Assembly (NCBI GenBank): GCA_021292105.1
Contig: CM037861.1
Span: forward strand, 48,436,634-48,500,633
DNA from: Anadara kagoshimensis
Lineage: Eukaryota; Mollusca; Bivalvia; Arcoida; Arcidae
Direction of reading: 5' to 3'
Length of the DNA: 64,000 nt
In this document: piece by piece, positions 48,503 through 60,069 of the stretch
Layout: the number at the start of each line of letters is the position of its first letter
Numbering within the stretch: position 1 is the stretch's first letter
Position numbers and translations under genes: made by a program
The notes under the pieces: generated by a model
Seen by the model: only the letters and a program-made list of their open reading frames with translations
Database searches by the model: none
Told to the model about the DNA's origin: nothing

Positions 48503-48725
48503 GGTGTTACACCCCATTCATAACACCTCATTCAAGAACATTTCACTTAAGTTGTATTGAGACATCACTGTAGGTGAAGTGACAAAAATTTTGACCTTTG
48601 CAGTGCGCTCTCAGCAAGTTTCAGGGAGCGTTCTTTAACATGGCATGCCTGCTGGGACACAGAGCATCATTTTTTAAAAGTCTCTTCCAAAGGACCAGTG
48701 ACAAGAGTAATTAATGACAGCCTAA
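48503..48725 (-). mobile_element. SINE body and tail, related to 8709-9010
   Basis: Minus strand: GGCATGCCATGTTAAAGAAC and GAGAGCGCACTGCAAAGGTC match the copy at 29120-29385, followed by the tail TTAAGTGAAATGTTCTTGAA. No head visible. Confidence 0.7.
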
Positions 48726-48794
48726 AGTAAGGTGACAACATCTTATTAATTTCTAATTCACTAAAACAATATAAATAGACAAATAACTGTTCCA

Positions 48795-49800
48795 GGTTGT
48801 ATATGCTTTATTTATTACTCTTCATTATAATTAACAACTTATACATACCATAGTTGGAGAAAATTATCACAGCTATTTTGTAAAACATCACAAATAGTTG
48901 TTCATGCTTTATTTCTGATCCATTTAACTTCTTACATTGGAAGAAAACATCAACATCACAAATACTTTAACTAATATAAAGTGAAATTTCTTATTCTTCA
49001 TTCACTGGGGGAAAGCATCAACGACACAAATGATTTGTATTCTAAATTTTATATTTTCTGCTACATTGGAAGAAAACATCACAAACAGTTGTTAATGCTA
49101 TACATGTATTTCTTATTAAGCATCCTATAAACTTGCTATACTGGGAAAACATTAACATCACAAATGGTTTGTATTCTAAATTTCTTATATTCTGCTGCAT
49201 AGAAAGAAAACATCTACACCACAAACAGTTAATATAAAGTAAGGTTTCTTATTCTCCTTTCAATTAACTTATTACACTGGACGGAAGCATCAACATCCGA
49301 CAGTTAAAACAAAATTTCTTATTCTTTATTGTTTTAACTTACTACAGTAAAACCTCGATTTATCGCCACCATTTGTTCTGTCAAATTTTGGCGTTATAAA
49401 GGGGTTTGGCGATAAATTGGGGGAGGTGAATAAAGAAAAACTTTAACAAAATGGATTTTGGGACTTCAAAATAGTGTGGCATTAAGCAAGGTGGCAAAGT
49501 TATTAAGGGGCATTATAACGAGGTTTTACTGTACACTGGAGGAAAACATCAACATCACAAAGATTTTGTATATACTATTTCTCTTATTCTCTACTACAAT
49601 CAATATAAAGAAAACATCAACAGCACAAGCAGTTAATACAATATCAAGTAAAATTTCTTATTCTTCATTCATTTAATTTACTACCGGTACATTGAAAGAA
49701 AACATCAACATCACAAACTGTTAACACAAAACAATTTTTTAAATTTTTTCATTCATTTGACTTATTTCATTATAAGAAAATATCCATATCTTTCTTTGTC
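48795..49800. repeat. Degenerate tandem array, about 75-85 bp, about 11 copies
   Basis: Units contain TACATTGGAAGAAAACATCA, ACATCACAAA.AGTT, and AATTTCTTATTCTTCATTCA. Copies have diverged in sequence and length. A MITE (49345-49531) is inserted in one unit, so the array is older than that insertion. Confidence 0.85.
49345..49531. mobile_element. CAGTAAAACC-end MITE, copy 1
   Basis: Inverted ends CAGTAAAACCTCGATTTATC and TTATAACGAGGTTTTACTG, flanked by TA (49343-49344 and 49532-49533). 187 bp, non-coding, Tc1/mariner-type ends. It interrupts the surrounding tandem array. A second, reversed copy is at 63268-63440. Confidence 0.9.
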
Positions 49801-49934
49801 TGTTAAACTGCAAACACAAACAAAACTAGATGCAACAACTAAAACAACCACTATGTTAAAACTACAAGGAAAATTAACAAATACATGTTAGTCTATGTAA
49901 CAGCCTACCTAAAGTACCACCCATAACAACATAT

Positions 49935-50227
49935 TAAAAAGTTAAAGTCTGTCCCGAGCCATTAGGCCCATCAGGCCAGAGCTTATCCCGGTTTCGGTGG
50001 CGTTAAGCGACTGAGAGTACAAGACTCTCCCCTGAATGGGACGCCGGTCCATCGCAGGGTTAACCCCCAGCATTTTGCTGGTACTCATTTATTTTTCAGC
50101 TGAGTGAACTGGAACAACGTGAAATTAAGTGTCTTTCTCAAGGACACAACACATCGCCCGGTCCAGGGATCGAACCCACGACCTTCGAATCATGAGTCCA
50201 ACGCCTTAACCACTAGGCCAAGCGCTT
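49935..50227 (-). mobile_element. Full-length tRNA-derived SINE with perfect 14-bp target duplication
   Basis: The 14-bp sequence CCATAACAACATAT flanks it at 49921-49934 and 50228-50241. On the minus strand a head with box A GGCCTAGTGGTTAAGGC and box B GGTTCGATCCC leads into a conserved body (ACTTAATTTCACGTTGTTCC, CTGCGATGGACCGGCGTCCC). From general knowledge, SINEs with this body occur widely in marine invertebrates. Intact boxes and the exact duplication make it the youngest retroelement in the window. Confidence 0.93.
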
Positions 50228-50331
50228 CCATAACAACATATACTGGTATAATAAATATATGCATACCTGGTATATAATGGTACAACAATTAGTAAGAAGA
50301 AAAAACTTTTATCTTACATACTGGTGTCATT

Positions 50332-50365
50332 ACAACACACACACAAACACACACACACACACACT
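50332..50365. repeat. (CA)n microsatellite
   Basis: CA dinucleotides with one AAA interruption. Opposite-strand valine/cysteine-rich reading is an artefact. Confidence 0.9.
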
Positions 50366-53300
50366 GATTGTGCACAAAATATATGGAGATGAGTGAAATG
50401 TATGTGTGAACAATCATATTGTTAATTTTGCTATGGACTAAGTTCAGAGCAATCAAATCATTAATCTGGCTATGAACTTCTAGTAAGTTCAGTTTTGGCA
50501 TATTTTAGCTAGTTCTGATTTAGATATTTGTAATTTTGTAATTTAAGAACATCAAATATAAGCTACACAGAGCCTATTCCCTCATTTCAGTAAAGGTAAC
50601 ATAGGTTCAAAACTTTTGTGTCTAGAAATATATTTTAAAGGTTTTTAAATAATGTGTGGATTCGGGTGCATTAAGCTTGATTTTTTTTGTCAGATCTGAC
50701 ATATTTAAGCATTTGGGATGGACATATAAAATTTAAAATGTACAAAGACATATAAAATTAGAATAATAATTATTTCTTAGATATAAAATTTAACTACCTT
50801 ATTACAAGTTAAAGTGAATATCATTAAATAGAGTTTTAGATTAAAGAAATTTTTTAACTATAAATACCAAAAACCCACGGAAAAAAATTAAAAAATATTT
50901 TTTAAAACATGAAAATAGCCTTAACCATTGAAAGAATTAAATGTTGCATTAAAAATGATTTTTAAGTACCACAAATTATTGTTATTTTATAATCATTGTG
51001 TATATAAAAACTGGGTGTTGGTTTTCATAGATCAAATAAAAACAGCATCTGAAATATTATAATTATGGCGATTTTAATTAAAATTCCAGTGTGGGTTTTT
51101 TTATAACTTTTTACAATTTAACATTTAACATAAAAATCAGTTTTGTCAATCTTACAAATAATTATACATGTCTCTTTTTGGTTTTTATTTCTTTTTTTCC
51201 CCATCATTCTTTGATTTTTTAAATATTTTTTTCGTAATTTTTTTTTTTTAAAGTTTTTCAGCGATGTTTTTGACAATGATACAGGTGACTAGAATAAGTG
51301 TGACATACTTACCAGTGATTACTAGAATAATAATGATGACGTGTATCTCCGAGTGTTAAAAACAAGTATAAATTACTAATTATATAAGGTTTTGGGACAT
51401 AATGAGGCAGTGCGTTGACAAATTATATGATATCACAAAAGTGGCATAATATTTATATCGCATATAAAATTTCATGAAACTTGTAATTATGATAACAATG
51501 ACAACGAAAATGATCAAAGAAGACCACAAGAAGCTGTTATATGTTTAAATCAACAGTTCACACCGTCTTCTTTAGCGAAAAATTATGCAATTTTAAATTT
51601 TACGATATATGGCAAATTACCATTTCTAATTGTATATATACAAATGCACCCCAGGTCAACAAATACAAAATACATGCCCCCACCCCCACTTAACAAAAAC
51701 TAATACTGAATAAGAAGAAACATTAGCGGTAGGAAACTTTTGCACTTTCAATCTTCTAAAACTTCTCAGGGTAAGAAATTTTCACAGTTCCCACTGTAGG
51801 GAAAATGTACCCACAAGGGAAAAAAAGAAATGTTTTCCAAGAAGATATATTCATGGCACAAGAGTCACTTTGAAAATTTTTGAATATTTTATCCTCATGA
51901 AAGTTTCTTTGTGTACAGTATGACACTGTAGCCTTATAAAAATCAAAAAACCACTTATTTTAAAAAAATATCACAGTACGCAAAGCTACAAACACAATTC
52001 TGATATAAAACAATGCAATAACTGGATTAAATTTTTATCACAAATTGGTAAAAGACATCTAAAAAGTATTAAAAAAACCAAATAAGCACACCAAAGTTAT
52101 ATCACAGAAAACAAAGCTGCTTAACATTTGTTGCACACAGATAACAAATTAACAAGTAATTGAAAACAGAAATAACAACAACAAGTAAGCGTTAAGTGTA
52201 ATGGAATGTCATGCTATTACTATGTACCACAAACTAAAGCTATTTGAGTACATGTACACCCCAAAATGGACTTGGTAAAAAAGACACAAGTAAATTTCTT
52301 ATTATTCCTTTGAAGTTTCAAAATTATCTGACAAGCCTTCTTTAAGAAAGGCTCCAGACAAGGGTTGGAATTTTGAAGTTTCAAAAATATCCAATAAGTT
52401 ATCTCACAAATGTTCCAGATAAGGGTTGGAAAAAGCACAGGAACAATAAGAAATGCTGCGAAACTAATATCTGCTTTCTTATCTGTCTATCCAATGAACA
52501 AATAAAGTATTCTTTACATCAGTCTTAAAAAATAAAGGCAAGATCATAAATTTAGGAAACTAAACCTTATTTTAAAATTTTAATGAAGCTGGTTTTTTTT
52601 TTAACAAATTGTCTTCTTTTCTTACTTTATAATTCTTATTCTGCTTGTACAGTAAAACTTGCCTTTTTTGTCCTTTATATAAAGGAAAACCATCTTTCAA
52701 CATAATCTACTTTTATATATACAGGTTTTATTGCAACATGGATCATGATATATATATACCCATGTAGTAAAACCATGGATTGTCAAAATGCCTTTATAGC
52801 TGAAATTCCCCTAACAACATAACTACTAATGCTACAACCTAGCAGCTTATAGACTATGCTATGCACTCCAATACTCCAATCGGCTTGCATTGTGCACATT
52901 GGTAACATGTACAGAGCACTTTGATGGGATCTGGAAATGAAAACAAACCCTTGCAACTGATCTATCCCCCCACAAAAAAGGAGACATATATGCCTCTCAA
53001 GTAATGCTCTTGTCAAGAAGACTTGTTTTCAATGTCAAATAGTATACAATCAATGGTTGACAACTTTAACCAATGACAGTTTAAAAACTCTTAGGGCAAA
53101 ACATTGAAAAACATTTTTATATACCACATAAATATAATATACATTTCAGTGTAAAATACAAGAACTTCTACTTTCATTTGACAGTGCTGTATTTCAAATC
53201 TACGCAATATTATTTTCTATAAGTAACAAATTAACTAGGATTCCAAAATTTAAACATTTTTTGAAGCCAAATTCCCAAAATTGCCAAAAATCTATCCTTT

Positions 53301-53864
53301 TTAAGGTAATTTTTTCCATAAATTTGCTAAAATATGTTACTTTTTGAAAAAGATCTCAGAAATTAGTAGCCAATTCTGATTTTAGCTACCATGTATGGAA
53401 ACACAGAATTAATACCATGGTAATTGAAATCTGGTGATACAGAATTCCGTGACAAGGATCATGCATCCATACATAATTATCTATGCAACATGACTCAACA
53501 GATTTGTTTTTACATTCATAAATTTTATGCAAACAACGTAAAAATCTCTCCAACCATTTATTTTTATTTTTTTTTATTATTATTTTTTTCTTCACAAAGT
53601 CAAATTATTATTCTTTTTGGGTCAATATTTGTCACATACACTGCATAACTAATGAAAAACTAGCTTTGTTCTTTGCTGAAGAGTATCCATCATTCCCTCA
53701 TCTTGGTGGGTCTTCAGTTTTTCTCAATTTACAGAAAAACGGATAAAATACTGATAAAGAACATCAATCAACGAGTTTTAATGCTCCTAATACACTGGAG
53801 GAATATTTAACAACAGAAGACAAGTTTATCTGAATGTTCATTGGTTGATCTAAAAACATTAACA
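50366..53864. other. AT-rich stretch, including the probable 3' UTR of the coiled-coil gene
   Basis: No coding exon seen. A two-copy repeat (52311-52431, period 63) has TGAAGTTTCAAAA and CCAGA.AAGGGTTGGAA twice. The part just below 53865 is probably 3' UTR of the minus-strand gene. Several minus-strand AATAAA candidates lie in the T-rich 53555-53590, but such matches are weak evidence here. A short TACAGTAAAACTTG at about 52649 may be a MITE fragment. Confidence 0.45.
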
Positions 53865-54023
53865 TTAATATGCATGTTCTGCTACTGCGGCATCAGACTT
53901 AATACCCACTTTTACTAAGCGATTATGTTCCCGATCATGCTCTTCTAACCTGTGCTTGTCGTCTCGGAGTAACTGGCGATGTTGTTGTAACTTAAAGTAA
54001 CAATTCTCCCTTTCACTATGAGC
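53865..54023 (-). CDS. Small coiled-coil-like protein, last exon
   Basis: Not recognised. After a clear acceptor (TTTTCAG, AG at 54025-54024) the phase-0 frame gives 52 residues: AHSERENCYFKLQQHRQLLR, DDKHRLEEHDREHNRLVKVG, IKSDAAVAEHAY and then TAA. It is very rich in charged residues, glutamine and histidine, with leucines spaced as in a helix. The frame is too short for routine ORF finding, but its coding character is supported by non-AT-biased codons, the good acceptor, and in-phase fit to the upstream exon at 62985-63209, whose donor also splits between codons. Joined directly, the two give a 127-residue protein, mostly helical. Such small proteins are often ciliary or centrosomal, but that is only a guess. 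Further exons in the 9-kb intron cannot be excluded. Confidence 0.65.
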   Translation of the reverse strand, partial: AHSERENCYFKLQQHRQLLRDDKHRLEEHDREHNRLVKVGIKSDAAVAEHAY

Positions 54024-54845
54024 CTGAAAATTAAAAAATTAAAAACTTAAGAAATATATCTTAATAAAATAATCCTGAACTTTAAGCTTGAAAATATATT
54101 TCAATAAATAAACCTAAACTTTAAGAGCTTGACGATATATCTATCATATTATAATATATCATAAAAGCCTAAAGTTGTCAACAAACACACATGTAGGTGT
54201 TTAAATTCACAACTAATCCATCAAAAACTTTATAACCAAAAACCTAACTAAGAGCACCGAAACCGATGACTGACATGGGGCCTTTTGTGATTTGCACAGG
54301 TGAGCTAGAATATGAAAAAATAAATGCTTAAAAAAAAATCCTGATACTGAAATATTATCAAAAATGTGTAATTTAATGTAATTAAATGTTTATAATTTAA
54401 ATGTTTCAACCCCTTAAACAAATTTTGGTTTTACAGTTTTGGTCCAAGCACAAATGATGAGAAATTGTATTCTGAAACGACCGTCTACTGCTGTAAAATT
54501 ACAACTGATATAATATGTAATTATAATGCATTTAAATGAATAAAGTCCTATTACTGTTAAACACCTACTAAGGTGCATTCACTTGACTACCTATCCCCCA
54601 ATAATAATATTTTATCACTATTTTCCATGACCTCTTCAGATCCATATTTTTAGTCAAGCACTTGACAACAATTTTTATTGCTTTGGCCATAAATAGAGCA
54701 ATTAAATTAATGATTTCTTTAACATATATCTATAGGAGTAACAAGATTTTTAATGAGTGCCATAAAACCTGTCTGTTGAAACAATAAATAAAATCCCACA
54801 ACAACCAGAATGTTAACACCTTCAAGTCTACACTTTACAGAACGA

Positions 54846-55242
54846 CCACAGGCAAAGTGTTAAAGGTGGACTGGATTGAACCCTTGGACTAGATTGGATT
54901 CTTAGTTTAAATTGGACTCTTGGTGTCAAATGTGGACTGGATTAGACTCTTGGATTGGATGGGATTAGACTCGTGGTTTGGATTGGACTCTTGGTGTCAA
55001 ATATGGACTAGATCAGACTCTTGGACTGGATTCAGGGACTGAACTTTTGGACTCTTGAACCCAACTTTTCTTTTTCTTTTAGTTTTGATCATTTGGTATT
55101 CAATGAAGCGATTTCTTTAAGTATTAGTAAGTCATGGGTCCAGTCTAAGACTCCAATCCAGTCCAAGAGTCCAACTCATGAGTTCAATCCAAGAGCCCAA
55201 TCCAGACCAAGAATCCAATCCACATTTTACACTTTGCTGTGG
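54846..55242. mobile_element. Inverted-repeat element full of TGGACT/AGTCCA motifs
   Basis: The ends are inverted: CCACAGGCAAAGTGTTAAAG at left, and TTTTACACTTTGCTGTGG at right. Both arms are degenerate tandem runs of TTGGACTGGATT/TTGGACTCTTGG on one side and AATCCAGTCCAAGAGTCCAA on the other, so the whole can fold back. About 400 bp, non-coding, no clear target duplication. Class unknown, MITE-like. Confidence 0.65.
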
Positions 55243-55947
55243 CCAAGCAGATAAATTGAAATCTCAAAGTCTTCACCAATTGATGGTTTTTATAATCAAA
55301 TATGTCATGACATAATTCAGTAAAAATACAAATCTCCCCCTCTCTTAAATATCATTTATTTTCAAATTGTAAATGGATTTTCCCTCATATAACATGACAG
55401 GGTTAAAAGCGGCATGTCGCCTGTATAGTATAGTGTAATAAATGTCCGACACTGGTAAAACACAACTTAAAATGTGAAAATAACATAAATATCCAGATAT
55501 AAGCCGCCAATACCATAACTTGACTATCAGATAGTACATACTTCTGTCTGAACATACTTTAATGGAAAACAGTTTTATCTAACTTCACTCATAGTACATA
55601 AGTAGATACTAGTCTTAATATTAAGATAACATATATTAGAGTAAATGTCAGTATCTTTAATGACAAGTGGTGTGGTAACAGTTGACTCCCGAGGACTGTC
55701 TCTGGCCCTGTCAATACACAGTACTGTGTTAAGTATTCATTAAACTCTTACTGTGTTAAAGACCTAGGGCAGACATTTGAGTTTTGTTTCTTTTTAAAAA
55801 GTTAAATGGCAAACTTTTTAAAAAATTAACATAAATTTTTTTATAAAATGATCTGTCAATTACTTTAAATATTTCTATATTGTTTATGGCATATTCAACT
55901 TTAAATCTGACTGTTTTTATGTTACATTTTTTTTCTAAATGTTGGTA

Positions 55948-56173
55948 GGCTTGGAGTAATGGATTTTTACGTCCAGTCAAGATGCTTTCACTTATATCGA
56001 GATGGTCCGTTCAAGAAAGGTGGAGAAAACTGGAGTGCCTAGAGAAAAACCATTATTCTTCGGCAAGTGAACTAACAAACTTTCTCACACTAGAATCTGC
56101 CCGAGTGGAATTGGAATCGAAGTGATGAGATGTACTGCGATCTGGATTTAGCCCATGCTGCCACCAAGGCTCC
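55948..56173 (-). mobile_element. Retroelement tail copy with perfect 14-bp target duplication
   Basis: TCTAAATGTTGGTA flanks it exactly at 55934-55947 and 56174-56187. On the minus strand the body reads ATTCCAATTCCACTCGGGCA, then TTGCCGAAGAATAATGGTTT and CTCCAGTTTTCTCCACC. The 3' end is the tail CTCGATATAAGTGAAAGC then CTTGACTGGACGTAAAA, shared with the SINEs at 8709-9010 and 29120-29385, although the body differs. No tRNA head, so it may be a 5'-truncated SINE or LINE end. Confidence 0.85.
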
Positions 56174-56609
56174 TCTAAATGTTGGTAATGAAAAATTGTT
56201 TATTATTTACATCATGCTTTACACATCTTTTTGTGCATTTCTAATAATCTGCAAAGGATGAACATTAAGGGGATTTAACTCTGTATAACAGTGCAATATT
56301 CAGTAAAAAAAAAAATTGCAATTAAGTGTTGGGGACTTAACTCTATATAAAGTTGAATGTTCGGTAAGAAATATATGCAAGTATGTTTAATGACCAAAAA
56401 AGTTGTGAAACTTAAAAGTTTATTTAGTGGGAAGTGCAGTGTGAGAATACCTTTCTGTCATAATTTAAGTCCAAATTGATGAAGAGGTAATAAAAACGTA
56501 TCTGTATGCTATACTTTATAATAGTTCTAATAAATAATTAAAACATACCTCATCTAAGACTTAAAATGTAAATAATGAAATAAGTTGTTATCCATAGAAT
56601 GAGTGATGT

Positions 56610-56875
56610 GGAAATTTATGTCCCTGTCACGATTTTGATCACTTATATCCACCCAGCTTTAATTGGGCTATGCTACAGGAATCTGCATCTTTGTGATGTG
56701 TTTTAATATGGCATTGACAGGAGTTGTTTTTCCTTGCCACATTACCCTGATTCAGGTTCTACGTCAGTTGTCCCGTTTTAGTGATCCTCAAAACTAAATG
56801 TCAGGTGCTTGGAAAAAGTTACAATTACTACCTTTGGTGTGGCTGAGCCAGGAATTGTACCGACAACTCCAACTA
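56610..56875 (-). mobile_element. Worn SINE, probably of the 8709-9010 type
   Basis: Minus strand: CCAAGCACCTGACATTTAG, GTAATGTGGCAAGGAAAAAC and a weak tail GGATATAAGTGATCAAAA follow the order seen in the better copies. No clear head or target duplication. Confidence 0.45.
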
Positions 56876-56879
56876 CATG

Positions 56880-57040
56880 GAACATTAAAATAACATCAAA
56901 ACAAAGAAACTGGTCCATGTTCAAGTCACAATCCATAAAGCAAAGTAAAAACTTTGAAAACAGGAAAATTTAGTTAATCACATGAAATTCAACCAGGGAA
57001 GTTAGGCTGGGTGCTTCGGAAGGTTAAACACCTTGAAATT
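56880..57040 (+). repeat. Family R repeat, copy 8
   Basis: TGGTCCATGTTCAAGTCACA, GCAAAGTAAAAACTTTGAAA, CAACCAGGGAAGTTAGGCTG and GTTAAACACCTTG match the core. It stops before the TTAGCTAGCTAC motif. Confidence 0.7.
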
Positions 57041-57469
57041 CGTTTTCAACAAAACGTTTTTTTATGAAGGTCTCAAAATAAAATGAACTATTTTAAATAA
57101 ATATAATAAAACATTTATTACTTCCCCTTCTCATTTCTATGATGACCCTTGTCGCCTGTGTAACAGCCCTTATCACTCGGGTTTATTACTCTCTGTTTAA
57201 CTTAGTGTAAATCTATTGATTCCAATGATAATTTATCCAATATTTTATCACACTTAGCTTATCAAAATTCAAATTTTTATAAATTTTATTATAATAAATT
57301 TATAATTCATAACGAGAACACCACAAGGACAAAATCTTAAAATAGATCAAAGGTTTTTTGCACTTTTAAAAACACTTGTCTGAATTTTATGGTGCTTATT
57401 ATTTCAGGGACAAGAGCAGAAGATTAGTCAATAAAAATTAACTTTAACCAAAAACTTTTGACATTGTTC

Positions 57470-57770
57470 ATAAAAATACATGTGATCATTACTTGCACAT
57501 CCAGTCGATAAAACTAGAGCAATCTCGTGAGGCACAAAAATGTCCATCCCCAACATTACCCAGAAGTTATTTCTAAGATCTGACCCCGTGACCTTGACCT
57601 TTGCACCAAATTTGGTATGTGATAAATCATACGTCATCTTATGTTGATTAACATTTGTGCCAAATTTGATAAAAATCCATCAATAGACATGGGAGATTTG
57701 ATAGGACATGATATTGGGATGGACGGTCAGATGGACAAGCAGACAGACTGACAGATGGATGGGCTGTGTG
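57470..57770. repeat. Interspersed repeat with TGACCTTGACCT and a GGACGG-rich end
   Basis: Contains AAAAATGTCCATCCCCAACA, CCGTGACCTTGACCTTTG and GATAAAAATCCATCAATAGA, and ends in GGGATGGACGGTCAGATGGA. A fragment is at 6990-7100. From general knowledge, repeats of this style are common in molluscs. Frames over it are not genes. Confidence 0.55.
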
Positions 57771-58755
57771 TGTGTAAGGGGGTAAAACTTTGAAATTTGT
57801 CTATCAATAAGCTTTAACAACAGATACTGATGCTCTGATATATATGTCCGAGATATGACATAATTATATTCTCTGTACATTCTAGTCAAGCAAGTAGAAT
57901 ATTGTAAGTATGCATGGTCATCATTGTAATTAAAATAAATGAAAATTAATGTACGAAGTATGACTCATGTATTATTTTTTGTATGTGAAAAGTTTGAGGA
58001 AGTATTTTATCTGAAATGAATTTCCTACATTGTCTCTCTATCTATTAGTATATTTAGTTGTAAAATGTAGACAAATGACTTTTTTACAACAAACAAGTTC
58101 TTAATATTACCTGTACAGGTGTTTTATGTTGTATTATTTCCTTCATCGTTTCTTTACTGAAGAATTAATTGTGGAGATTTTTTGATAAGTGAATGTAAGT
58201 TACATGTAGTACTGTAGAAATATTAATATTTTTTGGGTTAAACTTTTGTGGTATGGTTATTTTATATAAAAAAATATATTATGAAATGGTGTTTTGTGAC
58301 ATTTTTGCTCACATTAAATTTCATGGAATTCAATAACCCACAAAAACAGCGAAATTTAATCCCCACAAATAATTGTGATTTTAAAAATAATACCGACAGT
58401 ATTAATAATTTTAAATCACAAAATTTATAAATTAGAAACCAACTAAGTAATTACCCGGTATATATTTTATATGCTATTCCTGGAATCTTTATTAGTTTCT
58501 GATATATTTTTTGTTTGATGACAAAATAACTTGGCAGTCATTTACAATGCATTTACCAAGTTTACAACAAAATTCAAATATCTGAAAAGTACTCGAGTAC
58601 TAAATTTGTAACCGAATATTAGTTTTTCAATTGAGTAAGCATTGAGATCCCTAATAAAAACATAGCACTGTCGTGCTGTTGTACAGCGTACAGTAGTTGG
58701 GAAAATTGTGTTGTGGCAAGACAGAATATAACCGATAATTCGGGGTGGGGGGGGT

Positions 58756-58806
<51 letters not shown>
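58756..58806. repeat. Uninterrupted run of 51 G
   Basis: A pure G homopolymer preceded by shorter G runs (58742-58754). The exact length is doubtful, since assemblers and sequencers handle such runs badly. Proline-rich frames on the other strand are artefacts. Confidence 0.9.
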
Positions 58807-58807
<1 letters not shown>

Positions 58808-59757
58808 AGATCAATGCATAGTCCGACGGATGTTTTTTTTTTTGAAAAGAAACAATGTACCAAACCATGTATTGCTGAATTAAATGGTAGAAAATAATAA
58901 TTTCATAAATATATGAAAAAGACAATCGGTAATTAAAATTTAAAAAAGTTGTACCCGATCGTTTTGTCATTTCGGATAGAGAGAAAGAGTTTTGCAGATC
59001 CTACCGTCGCTATGAGGGGGTACATTCTATCGGTTGTATGTAACTGGATCATTTGCTGTTAATCTGGGTTTTAATTAACTGCTGATTATTACTCACAATA
59101 TTCCCGTTTCATGTTAATGGTGAAGTACAGTTGTTTTACCAGTTCCGAATTTTTACTACCGAATAATCTAAAATTTCAATCCCGTTCAATTAAAGGAATC
59201 GCAAAATAACTTTCTAAATTTGCTTCTACTTGAATGTATGGGCATTAATTGTTTAAATAATATTAAACTTCAACCGCTTCCTAAAAGATCGACAGATTGT
59301 TGGTGACCTAGTTTAACGATGTAAACAAATCGTGATCACGAAAATGCTTTTTTCAAGAAAACATACTACCACGTGTTTTTGAGGACAGGTGTCGATATTT
59401 TGGAATCAGTTAACATTTGTTTTATTACACAACATAAATTTTATTTCCTCTGCTTGTGGACGACGTCGGCAGCAGCGCTTATATGAAACCCTGTTCAGAA
59501 CTGGTAAAGCGACTGTACACAACACTGTACGAATTATCTCCCTTTCACGAAAGTAAAATCTAATCGATAAAAATTTTAAAATATGACACAATTGCCTCAA
59601 CATCAAAATACGTTATCATAACCTTCAAAATAAATTTAAATTTCCGTAGATTTCGCGAAGAATTAATTAAACAACCTGCCGTTGCTGTTCATTTCTTAAA
59701 AAGTTATGATTTTACATCGTAGGACGCAAACTTCTCGAACTACTTTTTATTGTAAAC

Positions 59758-59907
59758 ATGAGATCAGTTCGCCAAATTGCAGAAATTATTAGGTGCATCC
59801 CGTCGCAATATTTTACTAGATTCCGAAATGTATTCCGAAAATTTTATTCCAAATGTGCATATGTAACCAAATGCATTACCCGTCTCAGAATACATATCTC
59901 ACGATAA
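59758..59907 (+). CDS. Possible short coding exon, unknown protein
   Basis: Not recognised. A 49-residue frame begins MRSVRQIAEIIRCIPSQYF and continues TRFRNVFRKFYSKCAYV, ending at TAA. It is rich in arginine with no acidic residue but one, as in a mitochondrial presequence. It lies in a stretch (58970-59800) with more CpG than its surroundings, as near a promoter. A GT inside GCATATGTAACC could serve as a donor. It is on the strand opposite to the intron that contains it. Chance is quite possible. Confidence 0.15.
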   Translation: MRSVRQIAEIIRCIPSQYFTRFRNVFRKFYSKCAYVTKCITRLRIHISR

Positions 59908-60069
59908 AACAGATATACTTCTTTCACGCTCATTTACCAGGCGCACTATTTCCAGGTGTACTCATATCTTATAATTTCATAGCAAAGAAGCTCAATATCT
60001 TGGAAGAAAGTGACAACAATGTACGCGTTTTCACGCTGTACAAAAAACCATTCACTTTCTTGCTTTTTT

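Larger units (their letters stand above)
22349..53864. other. 31-kb region upstream of BMP3 without a supported gene
   Basis: Between the BMP3 start codon and the last exon of the next gene I find no coding exon with family similarity, conserved composition or good splice sites. Open frames here are short and mostly explained by repeats. The region is a dense mix of minisatellites, MITEs, SINEs and family R copies, listed separately. BMP3 control elements probably lie here, but none can be pointed to apart from the promoter candidate. Nothing nameable is seen in 22790-23110, 23330-24040, 24565-24785, 26350-27255 and 27480-29115. Confidence 0.6.

Noticed and set aside
58542-58970. Frames with long polyproline on the minus strand
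   Set aside because: The prolines are the 51-base G run read in reverse; nothing around them looks coding.
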